From Spirochaetales bacterium (lineage in GTDB: Bacteria > Spirochaetota > Spirochaetia > DSM-27196 > SLST01): a DNA stretch of 9,774 nt. The notes under the pieces are model-generated. The model was not told where the DNA came from and did no database searches. It was given only the letters and a program-made list of their open reading frames with translations. The number at the start of each line of letters is the position of its first letter. The stretch's first letter is position 1. This document shows positions 1-5,987 of the stretch, piece after piece. The DNA lies in the NCBI GenBank assembly GCA_030642995.1, contig DAOWMR010000073.1:1-9774 (forward strand). Direction: 5' to 3'. A program made the translations under genes and the position numbers.

Positions 1-935
1 AGTACAACATTCGCTATTTCTTCTACATCGGCGGTAACGACTCCATGGATACCGCGGACAAGGTGAACCAACTTGCTGCGCGCGAAGGTTACGAGTTCCG
101 CGCGATGGGCGTGCCAAAAACAATAGACAACGATCTCGCGTTCACCGATCACTGCCCGGGTTACGGGAGTGTCATCAAGTACCTGGCTACCATGACCATG
201 GAAGCGGGCAGGGACACCGAAGCGTTGTACACCGCCGACACGGTGAACGTGATTGAAGCGATGGGACGCAACGCCGGCTGGATAGCCGCCGGTGTCGCTC
301 TGGCCAAACGAGATCAACAGGACGCGCCACATATCATCCTGCTGCCGGAGGTGCCGTTCAACGCGCAGGCGTTCAGGAACAAGGTCGGTGAGTGGGTGAA
401 TTCCATTGGGCGGTGTGTCGTCGTGGTTTCCGAGGGAACCAAATTTGCGGACGGATCGTACATCTCGGAGCAGCGTGGCGAGTTCGCAAAGGATGCCTTC
501 GGCCATGTGCAACTCGGTGGTGCGGCTAACTACATCAAGAATCTCGTAGAGAGTGAAGTGAAGGTGAAGGCCAGGTTTGCGTTCCCCTCAACCATTCAAC
601 GGTCAGGTGCCCACTTTGCGTCGAAGGTGGATTCCGAGGAAGCCTATCTTGCGGGAAAGACAGCGGTTGAACTCGCCGTCTCGGGTGAGAATGGCAAAAT
701 GGTCACCCTGGTGCGCAGTTCAAGCAGCCCGTATCAATGCGGGACGGGTACCGCCGATTTGTCAGACGTTGCGAATGGAGAAAAACTCTTCCCTGCCGAG
801 TGGATCTCCGAGGACGGGTTTGGTGTAACGGACTCGTTCATTGAGTATGCCCGCCCGCTGATTCAGGGCGAAGTACCCGTTCCCATGCGGGATGGCCTGC
901 CGGACTTCATGAGATTTCAGAAGCACTTCATATGA
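1..935 (+). CDS. 6-phosphofructokinase, probably PPi-dependent (5' partial)
   Basis: Phosphofructokinase of the PfkA superfamily, cut by the left edge of the window; it is already open in frame from base 3, so the ATG at 45 is internal. It phosphorylates fructose-6-phosphate to fructose-1,6-bisphosphate in cytosolic glycolysis. Visible motifs are GGNDS (30-44), PKTIDND (114-134) with the catalytic Asp at 126-128, MGRNAGW starting at 261, PEVPF near 346-360, and QRSGAHFASK from 597. ATP enzymes normally have GGDGS and PGTIDND. Asp in place of the second Gly and Lys in PKTIDND are the known signature of pyrophosphate-using enzymes, so PPi is the inferred phosphoryl donor. Asn in the third GGNDS position, where Asp is usual, is a point to check. 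The next gene starts 13 bases after the stop, so this is probably the upstream part of the hexuronate operon. Family assignment is firm; donor specificity is inferred. Confidence 0.93.
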   Translation, partial: YNIRYFFYIGGNDSMDTADKVNQLAAREGYEFRAMGVPKTIDNDLAFTDHCPGYGSVIKYLATMTMEAGRDTEALYTADTVNVIEAMGRNAGWIAAGVALAKRDQQDAPHIILLPEVPFNAQAFRNKVGEWVNSIGRCVVVVSEGTKFADGSYISEQRGEFAKDAFGHVQLGGAANYIKNLVESEVKVKARFAFPSTIQRSGAHFASKVDSEEAYLAGKTAVELAVSGENGKMVTLVRSSSSPYQCGTGTADLSDVANGEKLFPAEWISEDGFGVTDSFIEYARPLIQGEVPVPMRDGLPDFMRFQKHFI

Positions 936-948
936 ACAGGAGGATGAA

Positions 949-1764
949 ATGAATTATCTGGACGACATGTTTGGATTGAATGAACGGACCGTTGTGATCA
1001 CCGGCGGTGGCGGAGTGATCGCCGGCGCCATGGCCGAAGCTCTGCTCAAAGCAGGGGCGAGGGTCGCACTTTGGGACATTGAAAAGAAGTTCTCTGATGC
1101 CGCAGTGGAACGGCTGACCGAAAAAACCGGCGCCGGCGACAGGATACTCGGTGTCCAGGTGGATGCGATGCGCGAAGAGTCGGTGCGGGACGCGGTGAAG
1201 ACAACCGAAGACGGCCTCGGGCGCCTTGACGTTCTCATCAACGCCGCCGGCGGAAACCGAGGGAAATCATCGTTCATCGAAACCGACATGGAGCAATTCG
1301 AGTTCGTGCTCAAGTTGAACCTGGTTGCCGGCCTCATGGTGCCGACGAAGGTGGTTGCCAAACACTGGATTGACAACGGCATTGAGGGTGCCATTATCAA
1401 TCTCGCGTCAATGTCGTCATACGTCCCGCTCTCGGGTGTCTGGGCCTACGATGCGGCAAAGGCCGCTGTGCTGAACCTGACTATGGCGGCGTCCAAGGAG
1501 TTTGCCGCGCACAAGATCCGGGTCAACGCCCTTGCCCCCGGTTTCTTCATCGGCAAGCAGAACCGTGCGCTCCTGATAGATGAGAAGACCGGGGATCTCA
1601 CACCTCGCGGTCAGGACGTCATTCGTCACACGCCCGCCGGTCGCTTTGGTGAAGTGAGTGAGCTTGCCGGCGCCACCCTTTTCCTGGCAAGCAACACGGC
1701 GGCAGGTTTTGTGACAGGGGTGACGCTTCCGATTGACGGTGGATACCTGATAGACAATATCTAG
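949..1764 (+). CDS. uxuB: SDR-family D-fructuronate reductase (D-mannonate oxidoreductase)
   Basis: A 271-residue classical short-chain dehydrogenase/reductase. It shows the Rossmann glycine motif TGGGGVIAG (residues 18-26), Asp43 at the end of strand 2, which favours NAD(H) over NADP(H), NAAGG (98-102), catalytic Tyr167 and Lys171 (YxxxK), and a C-terminal PIDGGY segment typical of SDRs. The N-terminus resembles Bacillus YjmF/UxuB-type mannonate oxidoreductases, which reduce fructuronate to mannonate and are unrelated to the long-chain E. coli UxuB. The specific substrate rests on this resemblance and on the following genes for glucuronate isomerase and tagaturonate epimerase. AGGAGG at 938-943 lies five bases before the ATG. 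Another sugar-acid SDR, such as a gluconate dehydrogenase, is the main alternative but fits the context less well. Confidence 0.85.
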   Translation: MNYLDDMFGLNERTVVITGGGGVIAGAMAEALLKAGARVALWDIEKKFSDAAVERLTEKTGAGDRILGVQVDAMREESVRDAVKTTEDGLGRLDVLINAAGGNRGKSSFIETDMEQFEFVLKLNLVAGLMVPTKVVAKHWIDNGIEGAIINLASMSSYVPLSGVWAYDAAKAAVLNLTMAASKEFAAHKIRVNALAPGFFIGKQNRALLIDEKTGDLTPRGQDVIRHTPAGRFGEVSELAGATLFLASNTAAGFVTGVTLPIDGGYLIDNI

Positions 1765-1792
1765 ACCGATTGGAGGACTCAAGGAGATTACC

Positions 1793-3217
1793 ATGGCTTC
1801 GTTTCTCACTGAAAACTTTCTCCTGCACACTGAGACGGCACGCCGTCTGTACCACGATTACGCCGCGCAGATGCCAATCTTTGACTATCACTGCCATCTG
1901 TCGCCGGCCGCAATAGCAGAGGACGCGAGCTTCACGAGTATCACCCGCGCCTGGCTTGCCGGCGATCACTACAAGTGGCGGGCTATGCGCGCAAACGGCG
2001 TGCCTGAGTACCTGATCACCGGGTCGGCCTCCGACCGTGAGAAGTTCCAGGCATGGGCGGAGACGGTCCCGACAACTATCGGGAATCCGCTCTATCACTG
2101 GACCCACCTTGAGCTTCGAAGGCCGTTGGGCATTGACAATCTTCTCCTGGACGGCAGTACAGCCGAGGAGGTCTGGACTCGCACCGGTGACCTGCTGGCG
2201 AGTCCTGAGTTCAGCGTTCGCGGCATATTGAACGAGATGAATGTGCGGTTCATCTGCACCACCGACGATCCGCTGGACGATCTGTCCCATCACCGGGCGA
2301 TTGCGGCCGATCCGACGTTCAAAACGCAGGTCTTGCCGGCATTCCGGCCCGATAAAGGGATTCACATTGAGCAGACCGAGCAGTTCCGCGGATGGGTTCG
2401 TCGACTTCAGGAACTGGCCGGTCACGACCTCCCTCGATTTGGTGACTTCCTCACTGCTCTGGAAGAGCGGCTGGACTACTTTCACGAATTGGGAGCACGC
2501 ATTTCGGATCACGCGCTGACTGTCCCGCCGTTCCGGGAGGCCTCACAGGCGGTACTGAACACCATTTATCGCCGTGTCCGCGACGGCGGTAAGCCTGACA
2601 GAGCTGAGACGGAGGTGTTCCAGACCGCCGTGTTGCAGCACCTCGGGCGATCATATGCACGCCGCGGCTGGGTCATGCAACTGCACATTGGGGCCTTGCG
2701 AAACAACGCAACGCGAATGTTTGCCCTGCTCGGACCGGATACGGGGTTTGACTCGATCAACGACGAGCCGATTGCGGGTCCGTTGAACCGGTTGCTGAAC
2801 AGTCTGGACGTGACCGGAGAGTTGCCCCGTACGATTCTCTACTCGCTGAACGCCGGTCACAATGACGTGCTTGCAACCACGATCGGGAATTTCCAGGACG
2901 GGTCGATTGCAGGAAAGATGCAATTCGGTTCCGGCTGGTGGTTTCACGATCAGAAGGATGGGATGCTGAAGCAGATCATGAGCCTTGCCAACATGGGGCT
3001 CCTGAGCCGATTTGTCGGTATGCTCACCGACTCACGGAGCTTTCTTTCCTACACGAGACACGAGTACTTTCGACGGATCCTGTGCGGATTCCTGGGCGAT
3101 CTTGCGGAGAACGGAGAGATACCTCGAGACATTGAGTTGCTCGGAAGAATCGTCGGAGATATCAGCTGGAACAATGCAGTGGCCTACTTCGGCATACCGA
3201 TAGATGAGGAGAAATGA
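1793..3217 (+). CDS. uxaC: Glucuronate isomerase (uronate isomerase)
   Basis: A 474-residue uronate isomerase of the amidohydrolase superfamily, about the usual length. It interconverts D-glucuronate and D-fructuronate, and D-galacturonate and D-tagaturonate, the first step of hexuronate breakdown in the cytosol. Recognisable family segments are FDYHCHLSP near the N-terminus (His33 and His35, the HxH metal-site motif), the CTTDDP stretch at 155-160, MQLHIGALRNN around 295-305 with His298, and TDSRSFLSYTRHEYFRR (412-428) near the C-terminus. AAGGAG at 1781-1786 lies six bases before the ATG, and the gene starts 28 bases after the SDR stop, so co-transcription is likely. The stop codon overlaps the start region of the following epimerase gene. 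Function is assigned with high confidence. Confidence 0.97.
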   Translation: MASFLTENFLLHTETARRLYHDYAAQMPIFDYHCHLSPAAIAEDASFTSITRAWLAGDHYKWRAMRANGVPEYLITGSASDREKFQAWAETVPTTIGNPLYHWTHLELRRPLGIDNLLLDGSTAEEVWTRTGDLLASPEFSVRGILNEMNVRFICTTDDPLDDLSHHRAIAADPTFKTQVLPAFRPDKGIHIEQTEQFRGWVRRLQELAGHDLPRFGDFLTALEERLDYFHELGARISDHALTVPPFREASQAVLNTIYRRVRDGGKPDRAETEVFQTAVLQHLGRSYARRGWVMQLHIGALRNNATRMFALLGPDTGFDSINDEPIAGPLNRLLNSLDVTGELPRTILYSLNAGHNDVLATTIGNFQDGSIAGKMQFGSGWWFHDQKDGMLKQIMSLANMGLLSRFVGMLTDSRSFLSYTRHEYFRRILCGFLGDLAENGEIPRDIELLGRIVGDISWNNAVAYFGIPIDEEK

Positions 3218-4818
3218 TGGAATCGATTGCAAGGTTGGTAATTGAGCGCGATTTCCTGAATCTGCGCCAGGATGAGCTTGACAGTCTGAAAAGCCCGGCG
3301 GAGCCCACGGATGAGCTGGTTGGAAGTCCGGACGGCGCGGTGTATCTGCGCAGTCTCTATCGTGTGGGGCCGGCGTTGCTGGCAATGGCCCGAATCCCGG
3401 AGTCGCTCAGCAGTGAACCGTCGGTGGCCGGGCCGGCAGGCTCCACGGGAAGCCCGCAGCGGAGGCTCGTGGTCCTCTCGCCGGAACCGATTCACCTTGG
3501 ATTCCACGGGGTGAGCGGGAAAGTCGGAGCAATTCACACCCTGGAGATTCTCCCCACCTCGTTCAACATTGGTCCGTTGTGGGAACACTTCCCGTGGACC
3601 AAGCCACGATCGCTGCGGAACGAATGTACGACTTTCGGCACGGGCGACCGGATTGGGCTTGCGACGCCCGGGCACATCCGTGCTGCCCGGAAGTATGCGA
3701 TTGCGCCGGTCCTGGCCCAGCAGAGCATGCGCGAGCTTGCTTTCACCGGCCGGGCGTTCTCGGATGTCGTTTCGGATGCCGCATTCCTCGTGTTCCAGGA
3801 AGGATACGAGACCGGATACGGTGCGGACGGGGATCATCTGAAGTCCATACCCGACATCAATCAGGCGCTTTCGCGTAGCATGCCGATGATCACGCTGGAT
3901 CTTACGGAGGTTATGCATCCCGAAGTAGCCGACTGGCCGGACTCTCAGGTGGACCAGGCGTTTGAGAGGTTGCCGTCCGAATTCAAATCCCGGGTCGAAC
4001 GTGAATATCAGGACAAGTCCCTTCGCGTAGAAAAAACGAACATCCCCTTTGACGGCGCCCTCGCGAAACGGTGCGCTGTGATGTACGGTGATGCGCTCTC
4101 TTTCGGCGAGCAGGTCAACAACCACCTTGATCGGATGACCGGAGGCGCCTTTGACTTGGAGATTTCGATTGACGAGACTACCACGCCCACCCTTCCGTCA
4201 CACCATCTCTTCATAGCGCGGGAACTCGAACGTCGGGGAGTGCAGGTTTCAAGCCTCGCGCCCAGATTCATCGGGGAGTTCCAGAAAGGAATTGACTACA
4301 TCGGAGACCATGCCGAATTCGAGCGCCAGTTCAAGATCCACGCAGAGATCGCCCGGTCTGCCGGCGGCTACAAGGTTTCCATTCACTCCGGAAGCGACAA
4401 GTTCAGCGTCTATCCCGTAATAGGCCGGGAGACAAACATGCGGCTCCACCTCAAGACCGCGGGGACGAGTTGGCTTGAAAGCCTCAGGACTATCGCAGAG
4501 GTTGAACCGGACCTGTACCGGCTCATCCATCAGCGTGCATTTGACTACTTTCCTGAGGCCACAAAATCGTACGTCATCAGCGCAGACCTGAACGCCATTG
4601 CTCCGCTCGAGGATCAGAACGATGCAGATCTGCCGGCCTACCTGACGGACGACAACTGCCGGCAACTCCTGCACATATCGTACGGGGGGCTGCTGCGGGA
4701 TCCGGAGGTGCGCGAGCCGTATTTCCGGGCGTTGCACGTTCATGAGGAGGCTCACGTGGCCAATGTTGAGCGTCACATGGACAAGCATCTGGAAACACTC
4801 GGGGTTGACAGACGGTAA
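3217..4818 (+). CDS. uxaE: Tagaturonate/fructuronate epimerase, UxaE family
   Basis: A 533-residue protein matching the UxaE family, first described as the tagaturonate-fructuronate epimerase of Thermotoga maritima. The C-terminal two thirds carries the recognisable core: DGDHLK (about 205-210), FDLEISIDETTTPTLPSHH (about 313-331), SLAPRFIGEFQKGIDYIGD (about 347-365) and YKVSIHSGSDKFSVYP (about 386-401). The acidic and His residues in these blocks probably form the active site, but I cannot assign individual roles. It converts galacturonate-derived tagaturonate to fructuronate, so the reductase encoded upstream can serve both uronates. Two adjacent ATGs occur at 3214 and 3217. The second is preferred because GAGGAG (3206-3211) is five bases from it but only two from the first; the first would form an ATGA overlap with uxaC. 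Either way the genes are translationally coupled. Confidence 0.9.
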   Translation: MESIARLVIERDFLNLRQDELDSLKSPAEPTDELVGSPDGAVYLRSLYRVGPALLAMARIPESLSSEPSVAGPAGSTGSPQRRLVVLSPEPIHLGFHGVSGKVGAIHTLEILPTSFNIGPLWEHFPWTKPRSLRNECTTFGTGDRIGLATPGHIRAARKYAIAPVLAQQSMRELAFTGRAFSDVVSDAAFLVFQEGYETGYGADGDHLKSIPDINQALSRSMPMITLDLTEVMHPEVADWPDSQVDQAFERLPSEFKSRVEREYQDKSLRVEKTNIPFDGALAKRCAVMYGDALSFGEQVNNHLDRMTGGAFDLEISIDETTTPTLPSHHLFIARELERRGVQVSSLAPRFIGEFQKGIDYIGDHAEFERQFKIHAEIARSAGGYKVSIHSGSDKFSVYPVIGRETNMRLHLKTAGTSWLESLRTIAEVEPDLYRLIHQRAFDYFPEATKSYVISADLNAIAPLEDQNDADLPAYLTDDNCRQLLHISYGGLLRDPEVREPYFRALHVHEEAHVANVERHMDKHLETLGVDRR

Positions 4819-4833
4819 TCCTCCCCGTATCTT
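4805..4833 (+). promoter_or_regulatory. Sigma-70-type promoter for the 57-residue gene
   Basis: A perfect -35 box TTGACA (4805-4810) is separated by exactly 17 bases from TATCTT (4828-4833), which matches four of six bases of the -10 consensus. The -35 box lies in the last codons of uxaE. Transcription would begin near 4840, giving a leader of about 25 bases that contains the AGGAGGA site of the next gene. The promoter is seen as a consensus match only, with no functional evidence. It would let the small gene be expressed independently of the uronate operon. Confidence 0.6.
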
Positions 4834-4865
4834 TCCGCAACTAATGTCCCTCTAGGAGGAGCCTT

Positions 4866-5039
4866 ATGGCAGCTGGAAACATCTCCAAGAATGCGCGTCG
4901 TGAGGGCGCTCAGCAGCTCTTGAGCCGCTGGGGTGGCAAGATCATCATGAAGTCAACATTTGAGAACGGAAAGATGAAACACTTTGCGGTGTGTGAGAAG
5001 TCTGGAAACACCGGCCGCAAGCCTCGCGACCTCATGTAG
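4866..5039 (+). CDS. Small basic protein of unknown function, 57 residues
   Basis: A 57-codon ORF reading M-A-A-G-N-I-S-K-N-A-R-R-E-G near its start and ending N-T-G-R-K-P-R-D-L-M before TAG. I do not recognise the family. The protein is rich in Lys and Arg, has one Cys (residue 43) and a short amphipathic-looking segment around residues 10-30 (ARREGAQQLLSRWGGKIIMK). It has no signal peptide or membrane segment. Coding status is well supported: AGGAGGA at 4854-4860 lies five bases before the ATG, a consensus-like promoter precedes it, and a strong intrinsic terminator begins seven bases after the stop. This arrangement suggests a highly expressed monocistronic gene. A nucleic-acid-binding or ribosome-associated role would suit the charge but is only a guess. 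Confidence 0.8.
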   Translation: MAAGNISKNARREGAQQLLSRWGGKIIMKSTFENGKMKHFAVCEKSGNTGRKPRDLM

Positions 5040-5045
5040 CACTGG

Positions 5046-5091
5046 TCCCCCAGGCAGCCGGTTATGATCGGCGTACCTGGGGGATTTTTTT
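5046..5091 (+). terminator. Intrinsic terminator after the small gene
   Basis: A perfect 9-bp outer stem, TCCCCCAGG (5046-5054) with CCTGGGGGA (5076-5084), encloses a second 4-bp stem GCCG/CGGC (5057-5060 and 5069-5072) with an eight-base loop. Seven T residues follow immediately (5085-5091). This is a classical Rho-independent terminator on the plus strand. It separates the small gene from dcd. Confidence 0.93.
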
Positions 5092-5096
5092 GCCCT

Positions 5097-5125
5097 CACA
5101 AGGATTGTGTCCACAAGGATTGTGT
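5097..5125. repeat. Two tandem 14-base copies, each containing a palindrome
   Basis: The sequence CACAAGGATTGTGT occurs at 5097-5110 and again at 5112-5125, a direct repeat with a 15-base period. The first 13 bases of each copy form an inverted repeat, CACAA-GGA-TTGTG. The pair fills the space between the terminator T-run and the dcd ATG. It could be a double operator or a local duplication. The period equals five codons, so it does not disturb the dcd reading frame. Confidence 0.75.
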
Positions 5126-5130
5126 TTGCA

Positions 5131-5679
5131 ATGATTCTATCCGGTAGAGAAATTGAGCGGAACCTTGGCGACAAGATCGTCATTGATCCGTATCGAAGCG
5201 AGCAACTGAACCCCAATTCATACAATCTGCGACTTCACGAGGAACTGAGGGTCTATGACACCGACCCTCTGGACATGAAGCGCGAGAATACCTCTCACAC
5301 CATCCAGATTCCGGATGACGGTCTCCTGCTCGAGCCGCACCGGCTCTACCTCGGCCGCACTATTGAGTACACCGCAACCGATGGTTTTGTTCCCATGCTG
5401 GAAGGACGGTCGTCAATCGGGCGTCTGGGCCTCTTCATTCACGTGACGGCTGGGTTCGGTGATGTAGGTTTCAAGGGATTCAGGACCCTTGAGATCTTTT
5501 GCGTTCAACCGATCAGGATCTACGCCGGTGTGGAAATCTGTCAGATTTTCTACCACACGATTCAGGGTGATTACGAGAACTACGCAGGCGGCAAGTACCA
5601 GGACAACACCGGCATCCAGCACAGCCTGCTCTATACGGAGTTCGACGGGGACGCCGATGCGGGTGATACAACCCGGTAG
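5131..5679 (+). CDS. dcd: dCTP deaminase family protein
   Basis: A 182-residue protein of the dCTP deaminase/dUTPase family. It deaminates dCTP to dUTP, or to dUMP if bifunctional, supplying dUMP for thymidylate synthesis. Key features are the N-terminal MILSGREI, LNPNSYNLRLHEEL (26-39), EGRSSIGRLGLFIHVTAG (91-108) with the nucleotide-binding Ser/Arg residues, the catalytic Glu121 in the TLE of GFKGFRTLEI, and the C-terminal GGKYQDNTGIQHSLLY segment that closes over the nucleotide. The ATG at 5131 is chosen because family members start MILSG. In-frame GTG codons at 5107 and 5122 lie inside the repeats and would add eight or three unconserved residues. The nearest Shine-Dalgarno-like sequence, AAGGA at 5115-5119, is rather far from the ATG. 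The 3' end overlaps hisI on the other strand by 49 bases. Mono- versus bifunctionality cannot be decided here. Confidence 0.93.
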   Translation: MILSGREIERNLGDKIVIDPYRSEQLNPNSYNLRLHEELRVYDTDPLDMKRENTSHTIQIPDDGLLLEPHRLYLGRTIEYTATDGFVPMLEGRSSIGRLGLFIHVTAGFGDVGFKGFRTLEIFCVQPIRIYAGVEICQIFYHTIQGDYENYAGGKYQDNTGIQHSLLYTEFDGDADAGDTTR

Positions 5680-5987
5680 AAACAACTCCGGTTTCCAGTG
5701 TGGCAGGCTGGTCCGGTTTGACGAACCTTCAGGAGAATCGTGTCCTCATCGCAGTCAATACGGATCTCCGTGACCTCCTGCACGTGGCCTGATGTTTCTC
5801 CCTTCTTCCACAGCTTATTGCGACTCCGGGAGTGATAGTGCGCAAAGCCGGTCCGGAGGGTTGTCTCCCACGCTTCCCGATCCATATACGCTACCATGAG
5901 GAGCTCAAGCGACTCGGCGTCCTGCGTAACGGCAGGGATGAGTTGATTCCGGTCGAAGTCGGGGGCGAGGTCCGTGTTGTAGGTCAT
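5631..5987 (-). CDS. hisI: Phosphoribosyl-AMP cyclohydrolase
   Basis: A 118-residue stand-alone HisI domain without the HisE part found in bifunctional HisIE. It opens the adenine ring of phosphoribosyl-AMP, the third step of histidine biosynthesis. Family motifs are LLMVAYMDREAW (29-40), TLRTGFAHYHSRSRNKLW (43-60), KGETSGHVQ (62-70), the acidic metal site CDED (79-82), and Cys79, Cys95 and Cys102, which include the zinc ligands in GPACHTGNRSCF. The start overlaps the stop of the upstream uridylyltransferase gene by four bases (5984-5987, ATGA on the minus strand). A GAAGG sequence (5995-5991) lies three bases before the ATG. The last residues, rich in Ser, Pro and Ala, are encoded opposite the end of dcd. 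No other histidine genes are nearby. Confidence 0.96.
   Translation of the reverse strand: MTYNTDLAPDFDRNQLIPAVTQDAESLELLMVAYMDREAWETTLRTGFAHYHSRSRNKLWKKGETSGHVQEVTEIRIDCDEDTILLKVRQTGPACHTGNRSCFYRVVSPASASPSNSV

Noticed and set aside
1619..2512. Minus-strand ORF of 297 codons
   Set aside because: It is antisense to the SDR and uxaC genes, both well supported; no domain or ribosome site seen.
3184..4125. Minus-strand ORF of 313 codons
   Set aside because: It is antisense to uxaE and the end of uxaC, has Arg/His-rich composition typical of shadow frames and matches no family I know.
5107..5130. GTG start for dcd at 5107
   Set aside because: It has only terminator sequence upstream and adds residues encoded by the tandem repeat; family members begin MILSG at the 5131 ATG.
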